Below, piece by piece: positions 35,578 through 44,974 of a stretch of DNA of 64,000 nt. A program made the position numbers and the translations under genes. The notes below the pieces were generated by a model that had not been told where the DNA came from, did no database searches, and was given only the letters and a program-made list of their open reading frames with translations. This DNA is from CAIKMD01 sp963702925. Its GTDB lineage: Bacteria; Pseudomonadota; Alphaproteobacteria; ATCC43930; CGMCC-115725. Numbering within the stretch: position 1 is the first letter of the stretch; the number at the start of each line of letters is the position of its first letter. The stretch covers positions 4,154,001 through 4,218,000 of the forward strand of contig OY969771.1 of NCBI GenBank assembly GCA_963702925.1, written 5' to 3'.

Positions 35578-37095
35578 TTACCAGGCAACCTGCGTCCGCA
35601 AGGCGATGGCGTCGAAATTGCCGCCGATCCCGCTGCCGAGCGAGGAACCGCTCACGCCTGACGCGCCTTGCTGCTTGTCGACGAAGCCGTGCAGATAATT
35701 CAGCATGAACCGGATGTTCGAATTGACATACCAGTTGATGCCGAGCGTGACGACCTGCTGCTCGCCGCCGGCGACGCCTTTGGTCGTGCTCGTCGCAACG
35801 CCCGGGGTGAAGAGGTCGTTGAGATCGACGATGCTGTAACGCGCCGCGAGCTCCCACGCGCCCCAGCTGCCGCCGCTGAGCGAGAAGGGGTGGGCAGGTA
35901 CAATGCCGCTATAGGCGCCGGTGGTCGGAACATATTTCCGATGCTCGCCGGTGATCGTGTAGCTGGCTTGCGCGTAGCCGCCATCGAAGTTGAGATCAGG
36001 CGCGCCGGCGCGCGCGATATTATAGTGGAAATACTCGGCTTGGCCGAAAAGCGGCCCGAAGCCGCCCGCGAATTCCGCGCCATAGACGCTTGCGCCCGTG
36101 ACCGGATTGGCCACCGTGCCGATCTGGCTGGTGCTGAGGATCGAGGTCGTGTCGATGCGCAGCTCCGGCCGGTCCGACAAGGTGATCGCGCGCACGCCCG
36201 ACACCAGCGGCGGCTTGATCAACCCTTCCGCGTCGACGCCGACATGGAGGGAATAATCGTCGTTTTGCAGCACTTGATATGTGGCGCGGCCGACGGCGCC
36301 GAATTGCTGGCCGGTGGCGTGGCTCGCGCCCGATTGCGGGCCGGTGCCGTAGATGCCAACCCAGGCACGGTCGTTGTTCCAGTGGCCGCCGACATTCGAG
36401 CGGAAGTCATTGCCCGCGATGTTGGTCGCGATCACCTGCGAGGAGGCGCGCTCGATGAACATGATGTCGTTCGAGCTGGTGGCTTCGTCGAGCGTGTAGG
36501 GCACGTCCTCATAGCCCAACTCGACCGCGAAGGGACGGAAACCGTTGTAAGTCACTTCCGCGGTTTCAATGCCGCTGGAATTGATGCCGGCTGTGCCTGA
36601 ATCGTTCGAGCCGCCGAAATCATAAATCAACGCATAATTCCAATCGCCGGCGACCTTGCCGACCACGCCGATGCGGCCGCGACGGAGATTGACGCCGCTA
36701 TTGAGATTGTTGGGGCCAACCTTGTGCGATTGCGCGTTGTAGTCGAGATAGTCGCCGATGTCGAAGTGCAGCCGGCCGGTGAGCGCGATCGTGTTTTGGC
36801 CATCGGCGGTCGAAAGGGTCGGGCGGTTGTTCGGCATTGACGCGACGATGCCGCCGGACGCTGGCGGAGCCGCGGTCTTGATCTGATCGACCGAGCGTTG
36901 AGTCTGTGCTTGGCTTTGCTGCGTTTGCTGGACTTGGCTCTGGAGATTTTGCAGCTGTTGGTTCAGCTGCCGGACCTGGTCCTGCAACGCCTGGATTTGC
37001 GCGTTGAGCGCCGAGGATTGGGCATTTGCTGGCGTTGCGAGGGCTAACGCGGCGCAAATGGCGGCGCTGCCGAGAAGTTGTGTTTTGCCAAACAT
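35578..37095 (-). CDS. OprP/OprO-type outer-membrane porin
   Basis: 505 aa, with a signal peptide from ATG 37095 (FGKTQLLGSAAICAALALATPANAQ) behind AAAGGACGAG. Residues about 30-80 form a Gln-rich coiled coil (QIQALQDQVRQLNQQLQNL), then the beta-barrel starts LTGRLHFDIGDY and includes NLRRGRIGVVGKVAGDWNYALIYDF. It ends in aromatic W at the C-terminus (LRTQVAW), as outer-membrane barrels do. The phosphate-selective porin family OprP/OprO matches this order. The substrate is not provable from sequence. Confidence 0.88.
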   Translation of the reverse strand: MFGKTQLLGSAAICAALALATPANAQSSALNAQIQALQDQVRQLNQQLQNLQSQVQQTQQSQAQTQRSVDQIKTAAPPASGGIVASMPNNRPTLSTADGQNTIALTGRLHFDIGDYLDYNAQSHKVGPNNLNSGVNLRRGRIGVVGKVAGDWNYALIYDFGGSNDSGTAGINSSGIETAEVTYNGFRPFAVELGYEDVPYTLDEATSSNDIMFIERASSQVIATNIAGNDFRSNVGGHWNNDRAWVGIYGTGPQSGASHATGQQFGAVGRATYQVLQNDDYSLHVGVDAEGLIKPPLVSGVRAITLSDRPELRIDTTSILSTSQIGTVANPVTGASVYGAEFAGGFGPLFGQAEYFHYNIARAGAPDLNFDGGYAQASYTITGEHRKYVPTTGAYSGIVPAHPFSLSGGSWGAWELAARYSIVDLNDLFTPGVATSTTKGVAGGEQQVVTLGINWYVNSNIRFMLNYLHGFVDKQQGASGVSGSSLGSGIGGNFDAIALRTQVAW

Positions 37096-37581
37096 GACTC
37101 GTCCTTTGATGTTATGCGTGCGCACTCATCGGCGCGCGGAAAGCGCGGCAATGAAACGCGAAGCTAAGACGGGCATGTGACAGTTATTCGATGGTTCGAT
37201 GACGCGCGCGATTAAAGGTTTTTTATAAAGGAAAGCATCGGCGCATGAGCGTTTGCCGTCGCTATGCGTTGACGCAAGATAAGAGGACAGAACGAAATAA
37301 AGATATTGGCTGACGCGGCATCATGAATATTTCGAACAAACTTCGTCCGCCGCGCGATCGTGGCGGCGATGCAACGGAAGCGGCGAAACGAGAAAAAATT
37401 GCTGCGGTTATTGCTTGCCGGGTCGACACGTCGAAACCGCTATGCGCGCTTTATCAGAATGTTGCGCCGGCGAATTGTGCCGTTTTGCCGGTTCGCTCGG
37501 AATACTTGTAACGGTTGGACAGCGGCTGATACACTCATGGGCATAATGACGGCCGGCATGGCCGCTTGAGGGAGGAACGCC
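37096..37581. other. Divergent control region, porin and PQQ dehydrogenase
   Basis: A 486-bp gap, noticeably more AT-rich than its surroundings, between two divergent genes. TTGACG at 37269-37274 could be a -35 element for the plus strand, but no good -10 follows at 17 nt. On the minus strand CTGTCACATG at about 37174-37183 recalls half of a Pho box, which would suit a phosphate-type porin; the second half is poor. Short frames at 37323 and 37360 do not look coding. No tRNA or repeat seen. Confidence 0.4.
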
Positions 37582-39213
37582 ATGACGATGCACGCTTGCG
37601 CGCGCTTCTTGCGCGCGCGCTTTCATTATGCAGCAGTAGCCTTGGGAATCGTCGTTGCAATGCCGGCGATGCAGGCTTGGGCGCAAGATAATCAGACTGA
37701 CTGGCCAAGCTACAATCGAACGCTGAGCTCGGAGCGCTACGCACCGTTCGACGACATCAATCGCGGCAACGTCGCCAATCTACGGCAAGTTTGTGTTTAC
37801 GATTTCGGAATGCAGACCGAGTTCGAGACCGGGCCACTGGTGGTCGGGCGCACGCTCTATGCGACCAGCGAAATGGATATCGTCGCGATCGACGCCGATA
37901 CCTGCCATGAGAAATGGCGTACCCACGAAGATATTCCGATCCCGTTCCGGCATTTTCCGACCAATCGGGGTGCCGCTTATCTCCACGGAAAGCTGTTCCG
38001 CGGCACGCAGGACGGACGCGTCTTCGCTTATGACGCCGAAACCGGAAAGAAGCTGTGGGAGACGAAGATCCTCCATTCCCGTGGTGAGAGCGTGCCGGCT
38101 GCGCCGATTGCATGGAATGGGCTGGTCTTCATCGGCAATGCCGGCGGCGATGCCAAGGGCGTCAAAGGGCGGATGTACGCGCTCGATGCGGCGAGCGGCA
38201 AGGTTGTGTGGATGACCTATCTTGTGCCCGCCGATGACGAGGACGCCGCGTCATCCGAGGCCGATAAGATCACGCGGCCGACCTGGAAAAATGTTTCGGG
38301 CATTCCGATCACCGGCGGCGCGACCTGGACTTCTTATACCCTCGATGCTCAGCGCGGATTGCTCTATGTGCCGGGCGGAAATCCGGCGCCTGATTTCAAC
38401 CGCCATGTCCGGCCGGGCGCCAATCTTTTCGCAGGCTCGGTCGTCGTGCTCGATGCGAAGACCGGCGCTTATCGGCGTCACTTCTCGCTCGTGCCGCAGG
38501 ACTTCCACGATTGGGATGTCTCGGCCGCACCGGTGCTGATCACGACGAAGGGCGGTAAACGGCTGCTGGCGGATGCCGGCAAGAACGGCTTGCTGTACGG
38601 CATCGATCTCGACAGCGGAAAGCGGCTCTATGCGACGCCGATCACCAAACGCTGGAACATGACCGCGCCGCTGACGCCGAAGGGTACGCGCTTCTGCCCG
38701 GGCGCGGGCGGCGGCACGGAATGGAATGGCCCGGCCTATTCGCCGCAAACCAATCTGATCTATGACGGGACGGTCGACCGTTGCAGCACGGTCAATCTCG
38801 CCGAGGACGACGATGTGAAGAAAGTGGCCGACGGCACGCCTTTCACCGGTGCCGAGACGACGGCAATGTTCGGCAAGACCGATCCGACTTGGTCGGGTTG
38901 GCTTTACGCGACCGACGCCGACAGCGGCAAGGTGAAATGGCGCTACAAGACCGTCGCGCCGGTACTTTCGGGCGTCACCCCGACCAAGGGCGGGCTGGTT
39001 TTCGCGGCCGATATGAGCGGCAATGTCTTTGCTTTCGATTCCGCGAACGGTAAGCCGCTCTGGCAGGTGCAGCTCGACGGCGCGCCCGGCGGCGGGCTCG
39101 TCACCTATAAGATCGACGCTCATCAATATATCGCCGTGGCGAGCGGAACGATCTCGACGGTGTTTGACCTCGCGCCCAAGGGGAATGCTAAGATCATCGT
39201 GTATGGTCTCTGA
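37582..39213 (+). CDS. PQQ-dependent alcohol dehydrogenase-type quinoprotein
   Basis: A 543-aa periplasmic eight-bladed propeller. It has a signal peptide (YAAVALGIVVAMPAMQAWA) behind GGAGG, then repeated tryptophan-docking motifs such as VFAYDAETGKKLW, MYALDAASGKVVW and VFAFDSANGKPLW. A GNPAPDFN segment supplies a metal-side Asn, and the catalytic Asp is probably in SYTLDAQRG. The residue two after that Asp is Gln, not Asp, so the lanthanide-type extra ligand is absent and calcium is expected. I do not see the vicinal CC disulfide. The C-terminal cytochrome domain of quinohaemoproteins is absent. Confidence 0.85.
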   Translation: MTMHACARFLRARFHYAAVALGIVVAMPAMQAWAQDNQTDWPSYNRTLSSERYAPFDDINRGNVANLRQVCVYDFGMQTEFETGPLVVGRTLYATSEMDIVAIDADTCHEKWRTHEDIPIPFRHFPTNRGAAYLHGKLFRGTQDGRVFAYDAETGKKLWETKILHSRGESVPAAPIAWNGLVFIGNAGGDAKGVKGRMYALDAASGKVVWMTYLVPADDEDAASSEADKITRPTWKNVSGIPITGGATWTSYTLDAQRGLLYVPGGNPAPDFNRHVRPGANLFAGSVVVLDAKTGAYRRHFSLVPQDFHDWDVSAAPVLITTKGGKRLLADAGKNGLLYGIDLDSGKRLYATPITKRWNMTAPLTPKGTRFCPGAGGGTEWNGPAYSPQTNLIYDGTVDRCSTVNLAEDDDVKKVADGTPFTGAETTAMFGKTDPTWSGWLYATDADSGKVKWRYKTVAPVLSGVTPTKGGLVFAADMSGNVFAFDSANGKPLWQVQLDGAPGGGLVTYKIDAHQYIAVASGTISTVFDLAPKGNAKIIVYGL

Positions 39214-39230
39214 CATTTTCTGCTGATGAC

Positions 39231-41567
39231 GTGATCTTTCGCCGCTGGATCGGGGCGCTTGCGGCCTGTGCCGCGGCGATAGGAGGGAGCCAGGCTGCGG
39301 CTCAAACCGCCGCGGGCGAGCGTACGTCCGTGCCGGCCTGGTCCTTGCCCGAGATCACGGTGACCGGGGTTGCGCCGCTCGATCGCGGCAGCGTCGAGGC
39401 GGATAAGCTCCCGGAGAATATCCGCAGCTTCGCCGCCGCCGACTTGGCGCGCGACGGGATGCCGAATTTAACTGGCGCGCTTGAGCGCGATCTCGCCAGC
39501 GTCAACGTCAATGACGTGCAAGGGAGCGCCGCTCAGCCCGACCTGCAATATCGTGGCTTCGATGCGTCGCCGGTGCTGGGCGCGCCACAAGGCCTCGCCG
39601 TCTATCAGAACGGCGTGCGCGTCAACGAGGCGTTCGGCGACACCGTGAATTGGGACTTGATTCCCGATTTCGCGATCGACCGCGCCACGCTGCAAGATTC
39701 CAATCCGGCATTCGGGCTCAACGCCCTCGGCGGCGCGCTTGCGCTCGAGATGAAAAACGGGTTCAATTTTTCCGGCGCTCAGGCGAAATTCTCGGGCGGG
39801 TCTTTCGGCCGCAGCGACGGCAGCGTCGAATCAGCGGTGCGCTCCGGCGAGGTCGCCGCCTATTTGGGCGCGCGCGGCTCGTTCGAGGAAGGGTGGCGCG
39901 ATCATTCACCGGCATCGATCCATCAGCTTTATGCCGATCTCGGCGCCGAACGCGAGGACGCCACGCTTCATCTGTCATTTGCCGGCGCATCGAATCTCAT
40001 CAATGCGATCGGCCCGACCCCGGTCGAGTTGCTCGCGCGCGGCGCCAACGCCGTCTACACCTCGCCGCAATCGACCCGGAATGACGGCGCGCTGGTGACG
40101 CTTGCCGGGTCTTACAAGCCGGCTGACGCGGTCAGCCTCGATGCCAATGCCTATTATCGCCGTTTCCGCCAGCGCATCGCCAACGGCAATACCACCGATG
40201 CGCTTCCTTGCGCGCCGCCAAATAGCGGCAGCATGTGCTTCGGTGATACGGCGACGCCGCTCGTCGATGCCAGCGGGCAGCCGATCCCGAACCAGCTCGG
40301 CGGCATGACGCCGGGAGAGATCGATCGCACCACGACCGACGCGGATACCGTCGGCGGCGCGGCGCAACTCGCCTCAACGGCGTCGATCTTCGATCTTCCA
40401 AATCGCTTCGTGCTCGGCGCGGCGCTCGATCACGCTGCTGCGACGTTCCGCGCTCAAAGCGAGCTCGGCGCGATCGGGCCGGGGCTCTTGGTCGCCGGCG
40501 CCGGCTTCATCATCGACCAGCCGGCCGGCGATCTTGCGCCGGTCGATCTCGCTTCCACGACCGATTATGACGGGATCTATGCCACCGACACTCTTGATGT
40601 GACGAGAAAGCTCTCGCTGACTTTGGGCGGGCGATTTAACTTTGCGCGGATCGCGCTCGACGAGCGCGGCGGCGGCCCGCTCTCGGGTGTCCATCGTTAC
40701 AGTCGCGTCAACCCGTCCGCCGGCGCGACGTATAAGCTGACGCCGACGATCACCCTCTATGCCGGCTATTCGGAAGCCAATCGCGCGCCCACGGCGCTGG
40801 AGCTGGGCTGTGCCGATCCCGCGCATCCCTGTCTTATCGATAATTTCGTTGTCTCGGACCCGCCGCTGAAACAAGTCGTCGCACGTAGCTACGAGGGCGG
40901 CTTGCGCGGTTCGTTTGCCGTCGCCCCGTTGGACGGCGCTTTCAGCTGGACGCTCGGCCTTTTCCGGACCGACAGCAGCAATGACATCGTCAATGTGCCA
41001 AGTCCGGTGAGCGGTTTTGGGTATTTTCTCAATGCCGGCCGCACGCGACGGCAAGGGGGAGAGGCCCGCCTGGACTATCGCGCCGAGCGTTGGCGCGCGC
41101 AGATCGATTACAGCTTTCTCGACGCGACCTTCCGAAGCCCGCTTGCGTTGAGCTCACCCAACAATCCTTTGGCCGACGCCAATGGCACGATCGAGGTGAA
41201 GCCCGGCGATCGGCTACCTTCCTTGCCGCGGCAACGGTTGAAGCTCGGGCTCGATTTTGCGGTTACCGCTTCATGGACCATCGGTGCCGACCTGATCGCC
41301 GTCGGCGGCCAGTATCTCCGCGGCGATGAGTTAAATCAGAATGCGAAAATCGCCGGCTATCACCTGGTCAATTTGCGCAGCGCCTACGCGCTCAATCCGC
41401 ATATCGAACTCTTCGCTCTCGTGCAGAACGCCTTCGACGAGAAATATGCAACTTTCGGAACCTTCTTCGACCCGGCGCAAATTCCGGGCCTCGGGCTGAA
41501 CAATCCGCGAAGCCTGACGCCCGGCGCGCCTATCGCCGTGTTCGCCGGGATACGCGCGCAGCTTTAG
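39231..41567 (+). CDS. TonB-dependent outer-membrane receptor
   Basis: 778 aa. Signal peptide, then a TonB box (EITVTGVAP) at about residue 43, a plug domain with RDGMPNLTGALERDL and YRGFDASPVLGAPQGLAVYQNGVRVNE, and a C-terminal 22-strand barrel ending in aromatic-polar-aromatic-like FAGIRAQL. The GTG start is 17 nt after the PQQ dehydrogenase stop, so it is co-transcribed. In such operons the receptor may import PQQ, a metal chelate or the dehydrogenase's substrate; this is inference. The barrel aligns with the general TonB receptor pattern without a specific ligand signature. Confidence 0.88.
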   Translation: MIFRRWIGALAACAAAIGGSQAAAQTAAGERTSVPAWSLPEITVTGVAPLDRGSVEADKLPENIRSFAAADLARDGMPNLTGALERDLASVNVNDVQGSAAQPDLQYRGFDASPVLGAPQGLAVYQNGVRVNEAFGDTVNWDLIPDFAIDRATLQDSNPAFGLNALGGALALEMKNGFNFSGAQAKFSGGSFGRSDGSVESAVRSGEVAAYLGARGSFEEGWRDHSPASIHQLYADLGAEREDATLHLSFAGASNLINAIGPTPVELLARGANAVYTSPQSTRNDGALVTLAGSYKPADAVSLDANAYYRRFRQRIANGNTTDALPCAPPNSGSMCFGDTATPLVDASGQPIPNQLGGMTPGEIDRTTTDADTVGGAAQLASTASIFDLPNRFVLGAALDHAAATFRAQSELGAIGPGLLVAGAGFIIDQPAGDLAPVDLASTTDYDGIYATDTLDVTRKLSLTLGGRFNFARIALDERGGGPLSGVHRYSRVNPSAGATYKLTPTITLYAGYSEANRAPTALELGCADPAHPCLIDNFVVSDPPLKQVVARSYEGGLRGSFAVAPLDGAFSWTLGLFRTDSSNDIVNVPSPVSGFGYFLNAGRTRRQGGEARLDYRAERWRAQIDYSFLDATFRSPLALSSPNNPLADANGTIEVKPGDRLPSLPRQRLKLGLDFAVTASWTIGADLIAVGGQYLRGDELNQNAKIAGYHLVNLRSAYALNPHIELFALVQNAFDEKYATFGTFFDPAQIPGLGLNNPRSLTPGAPIAVFAGIRAQL

Positions 41568-41579
41568 CCGATGTCGCGA

Positions 41580-42068
41580 TCAGTCCGTGCTGATCGTCAA
41601 ATCATTCGACGCGTCGGCCCCGAAAGTGATCGTTGCCTTTAGATCGCCGTCGTCGGCGGTCGCATTGGTGTCAACGAAGCCCGCCATGCGCGCGTCGCTC
41701 GGTTTGCCATTCGGCGAGTCCGCATGGTCCCAAGCGAAGCCGGAATCCGTGACGGCAAACGATCGTTTACCCCGGTCGCCCCAGGTCTCCCGGACCTTAT
41801 GACCGTTGTCGACATAGTCGTCCGTCTCGGCGCGGTAAAGGAAGGTTGCGACATGCATCGGCGGGTTATTGAATTCGCTGCACTGGCCGTTGGGAACCGA
41901 AAGCCAGCCCCGCGCATACCAGTTGCCATGTCCGGTCTGGTAGGCAACGGCGACGAATACGGTTTGCGCGAAATCGTTGCAAAACCGGACATAGGCCTGG
42001 CTGGTCGCAGGCAGCAAGACCAATAGCGCGGCGGCGACGAGGCTGCGAAGCCCAAGATTGCGTAGCAT
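41580..42068 (-). CDS. DUF1036 secreted protein
   Basis: 162 aa from ATG 42068 behind GGGGGG. Signal peptide LRSLVAAALLVLLPATSQAYV, then the DUF1036 core: RFCNDFAQTVFVAVAYQ, GWYxRGWxxV-like NWYARGWLSV, GQCSEF and FLYRAETD. The pattern resembles small periplasmic calcium/pili-unrelated DUF1036 proteins, whose role is not established. It converges on the TonB receptor, 12 nt apart. Confidence 0.75.
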   Translation of the reverse strand: MLRNLGLRSLVAAALLVLLPATSQAYVRFCNDFAQTVFVAVAYQTGHGNWYARGWLSVPNGQCSEFNNPPMHVATFLYRAETDDYVDNGHKVRETWGDRGKRSFAVTDSGFAWDHADSPNGKPSDARMAGFVDTNATADDGDLKATITFGADASNDLTISTD

Positions 42069-42281
42069 TGATCCCCCCAAAGCCGGCTGGCGACACCTCC
42101 GCACCGCTGCAGAAATCCGACACGCCGGCCTCAAAATCTAACTTTCTGGCTTCGATCGCGCAACGGTTCCGATGCCACGCGGCCCAGGCCTGGCCGCTAC
42201 CCCGGGCTAGATCGCGCTTTCGTGTGTTGTCGAAGGCGGCGGGGAGGTCTGATATCTTGGCGCCATAGGGGAGGGCTTGCC

Positions 42282-43184
42282 ATGAAACACGCCGCTTGGG
42301 GTGCCTTCGGCGCTACATTGCTCGGTTTTGCCGCTTGCGCGGCCGCACAGCAGACCGATTTCTCGACCGTCCAGATCAAGACCACCGATGTCGGTCATCG
42401 CACTTACATGCTCGAAGGCAATGGCGGCAATATGACCGTTGCTGTCGGCGATGACGGCGTCATCCTGGTCGATACGGAATTCGCGCCGCTCCATGACAAG
42501 ATCAAGGCCGCCATTGCTGCCGTGAGCAAGGAGCCGGTGCGTTACGTCGTGAACACGCATTTCCACGGCGATCATACGGGCGGCAACGCGGCGTTCGCCA
42601 AGGAAGGCGCCATCATCGTCGCCCATGCCAACGTCAAGAAGCGTCTCTCGGAAGAAACCGTCAACGGCCTGACCGGCGCGAAGACGCCGCCGGCGGCGCC
42701 GGAAGCGGTGCCGGCCAAGACCTATGTCAGCAGCATGACGGTGAAGCTCAAAGGCCGAACCGCGCAGCTGCATCATCCGGCCAATGCCCACACTGACGGC
42801 GACACCTATGTCTGGTTCGCCGACGCGAATGTATTGTCGACCGGCGATACGGTCACTTTGGGGCGCTATCCCAATATCGATTTCGCCAATGGCGGCAACA
42901 TCAAGGGCATGATCGCCGCGGTCGACACTTATCTTCTGCTGGTCGACGACAATACCAAGATCGTGCCGGGCCACGGCTCGCTCGCCAACAAAGCCGCGCT
43001 CAAGACTTATCGCGCGATGCTGATCACGGCGCGCGACCGCATGGCCAAGCTGATCAAGGCCGGCAAAAGCGAGCAGGACGTGATTGCTGCCAAGCCCTTC
43101 GCCGATTACGACGCAAAGATCGGCGCCAACGACCAGCAAGCCACGAATTTCATCCGGGTCGTCTATCACTCGCTGAAGCCGTGA
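42282..43184 (+). CDS. Exported metallo-beta-lactamase-fold hydrolase
   Basis: 300 aa. N-terminus GAFGATLLGFAACAAAQQ is a signal sequence with a possible lipobox (FAAC). The zinc motif is THFHGDHTGG, with later ligands in HPANAHTDGD and STGDTVTLG, and a C-terminal VPGHGSLANK. This matches secreted MBL-fold hydrolases found near quinoproteins and in glyoxalase II-like families. RBS GGGGAGGG upstream of ATG 42282. It may process periplasmic thioesters or lactones; substrate unknown. Confidence 0.87.
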   Translation: MKHAAWGAFGATLLGFAACAAAQQTDFSTVQIKTTDVGHRTYMLEGNGGNMTVAVGDDGVILVDTEFAPLHDKIKAAIAAVSKEPVRYVVNTHFHGDHTGGNAAFAKEGAIIVAHANVKKRLSEETVNGLTGAKTPPAAPEAVPAKTYVSSMTVKLKGRTAQLHHPANAHTDGDTYVWFADANVLSTGDTVTLGRYPNIDFANGGNIKGMIAAVDTYLLLVDDNTKIVPGHGSLANKAALKTYRAMLITARDRMAKLIKAGKSEQDVIAAKPFADYDAKIGANDQQATNFIRVVYHSLKP

Positions 43185-43207
43185 CGATCGGCTTTTGTCG
43201 GGTCTGG

Positions 43208-43642
43208 TTACTTCTTGAGGAGTAGGTCGCGTAGCGCGCGACGCAGTCCTGGGCTGGCGCCAACGGCAAAGCCGGAAAGCAGCGAGGCGATTACGGTGGT
43301 TTGCGGATGCTTGGCGGCAAGCGCGGCAAATTCTCCGCCGACAAGGTCCCCGATTTCGGCGGCGATGCGACCAGGATCGGTTTTGGGACGGCCGTTCTCG
43401 CCGGGCGCCGCGTTATGCTTGTGCCGGGCCAACGCATAGATCGCGCGCCCGCCGAAAAAGACCAGCGCGGCCAAAACCAATGCGGCGAGGCCGGTGCTGA
43501 CCGCCGCCATTTTCGCCGACATCAGCTCGAGCAAGGCGAGGTATAGCCCGAAGCAAAGAAACCCGATCGCGACCAAGACCACGATCGACGCCGTCAAAAG
43601 CGCGGCGAGGGTGATGGCAAATCGGGTTATCAGTCGGTCCAT
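43208..43642 (-). CDS. Phage-holin-family-like membrane protein, partner of the DUF883 gene
   Basis: 144 aa. Two close hydrophobic helices (ITLAALLTASIVVLVAIGFLCFGLYLAL and VSTGLAALVLAALVFFGG) and a charged C-terminal helix ending with VIASLLSGFAVGASPGLRRALRDLLLKK. This two-helix arrangement and its position directly downstream of a DUF883/ElaB-type gene match the inner-membrane protein usually annotated as a phage-holin-family protein. It is not a phage lysis gene in this context. Confidence 0.7.
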   Translation of the reverse strand: MDRLITRFAITLAALLTASIVVLVAIGFLCFGLYLALLELMSAKMAAVSTGLAALVLAALVFFGGRAIYALARHKHNAAPGENGRPKTDPGRIAAEIGDLVGGEFAALAAKHPQTTVIASLLSGFAVGASPGLRRALRDLLLKK

Positions 43643-43669
43643 TTTTGGCTCGACGCGCGGTGGAGATCG

Positions 43670-43954
43670 TCAGCTGCGACGGCCGGAAAATAGCATGCCG
43701 AGAACGATGCCAATTCCGAACGCCGTGACCGCCGCGGTGACGGGCTTTTCCTCGATTTCCTCGGTGACGCCTTGGACCCGGCGCTTCGCTTCGCCCCAGA
43801 CTTTTTCGCCGGATTCGCGCGCCTTGCCGACGGCTTCGGCGCCGCCGTGACGGATGACGTCGCGCAAGGTCTCGCTGAGGCTGGCGAAATCGGCACGAAG
43901 CTGCTTGATCTCGGTTTGTAGTGCGTGGATGTCGGTATCCGTGCTGCTGCTCAC
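43670..43954 (-). CDS. DUF883 / ElaB-YqjD-type membrane-anchored protein
   Basis: 94 aa: a long charged helix (HALQTEIKQLRADFASLSETL), a GVTEEIEEKP segment and a C-terminal glycine-rich transmembrane helix VTAAVTAFGIGIVLGMLFSGRRS. This is the family layout of ElaB/YqjD, which in E. coli tether stationary-phase ribosomes to the membrane. It is followed by the two-helix protein 27 nt downstream, the usual gene pair. A stress or stationary-phase role is by family only. Confidence 0.82.
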   Translation of the reverse strand: MSSSTDTDIHALQTEIKQLRADFASLSETLRDVIRHGGAEAVGKARESGEKVWGEAKRRVQGVTEEIEEKPVTAAVTAFGIGIVLGMLFSGRRS

Positions 43955-44194
43955 GATGGGCCTCCTGCGTCTTCTGCTTCTTCTTCAAAAGCATAGCTCT
44001 AGAGCAGAACAAGCGACAGCGACATGATTTAGATCAACCGGCAGGCGGTTTTGGCAGCATTCCGCATTGTCTTTCCGCGCCAATGCGCCTTGTCGGCGTC
44101 TTCCCACACGCGGTACGATGGGCCCGAAGAATAGCGGCTGGCGCCGGACGACACCGAACGCTCGTCGACAATGTTCCATCGGGAGGCGCCTGTC

Positions 44195-44974
44195 TTGACC
44201 GAGACTCTCATCGAGCTGCGTGGGGCGAAGCTGCATCTCCGGCGCGACGGCACGGGCGAGACGCTGCTGTTCTTGCACGGGGTACAAGGCCTGCCGGGAT
44301 GGACGCCGGCGCTGGAACGTCTTGCCCGGCGCTTTGCGGTGATCGCCCCCGACCATCCGGGTTTCGGCGCCTCTCCCAGTGCCGAGGCGATCGATGACGT
44401 TTCCGACCTCGCTTTCTTCTATCTCGACCTTCTCGATGCGCTCGATCTTCACGGCATCCACCTGGTCGGCCAATCCCTCGGCGGCTGGATCGCGATGGAA
44501 ATGGCGATCCGTTCGACCGCGCGGATCAAGAGCCTCACCCTGGTCGACGCCGCCGGCATCAGCGTGCCGGGCGCCGCCCGCGCCGATATGTTCATCTGCA
44601 CGCCAGCCGAGCTCGGCAAGTTGCTCTTCGTGACGGAGGCGGCGGCGACGCGTTGGGCCGCGCACTGGCAAGCGACGCCGGTGCTGCAAGAGTCTTACGA
44701 CATAAATCGCGCTGCCGCAGCGAAATACACGTGGCAGCCGCGGCTTTACAATCCGAAGTTGGCGCGGTGGCTGCACCGGATCGCGATGCCGACGCATATC
44801 GTTTGGGGCGATGAGGATCGTCTGATCGCGCCGGCACATGCCGCGGCGCTGCAACGGCTTATCGCCGGCGCCACGGTGACGAGATTGCCGGGATGCGGCC
44901 ATCTGCTCGATATCGAGCACCCCGATCTTTTCGCCGAAACGGTCTCGGGATTCATCGAAAGGCTCCAGTCATGA
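44195..44974 (+). CDS. Alpha/beta hydrolase, meta-cleavage-hydrolase-like
   Basis: About 259 aa. Core motifs of the alpha/beta hydrolase fold: LLFLHGVQGLPG (oxyanion region), DHPGFGASP, nucleophile Ser in GQSLGGW, a later DEDRLIAP Asp region and CGHLLDIEHP with the catalytic His. Similar enzymes cleave meta-cleavage products of aromatic rings. TTG at 44195 behind GGGAGG (44181-44186) is the better start; the ATG at 44171 has no ribosome site. The stop overlaps the next gene by 4 nt. Confidence 0.83.
   Translation: MTETLIELRGAKLHLRRDGTGETLLFLHGVQGLPGWTPALERLARRFAVIAPDHPGFGASPSAEAIDDVSDLAFFYLDLLDALDLHGIHLVGQSLGGWIAMEMAIRSTARIKSLTLVDAAGISVPGAARADMFICTPAELGKLLFVTEAAATRWAAHWQATPVLQESYDINRAAAAKYTWQPRLYNPKLARWLHRIAMPTHIVWGDEDRLIAPAHAAALQRLIAGATVTRLPGCGHLLDIEHPDLFAETVSGFIERLQS

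Noticed and set aside
37174..37183. Possible Pho box before the porin gene
   Set aside because: Only one half resembles the consensus; kept as a note in the intergenic entry and not called a site.
37323..37569. Two short frames in the porin-PQQ dehydrogenase gap
   Set aside because: Basic, low-complexity peptides with no ribosome site; the region is AT-rich and looks regulatory.
37582..39213. XoxF-type lanthanide-dependent dehydrogenase
   Set aside because: The diagnostic Asp two residues after the catalytic Asp is Gln, and the protein lacks other XoxF marks.
43208..43642. Phage holin / prophage remnant
   Set aside because: No lysis or phage structural genes nearby; paired with a DUF883 gene as in ordinary chromosomes.
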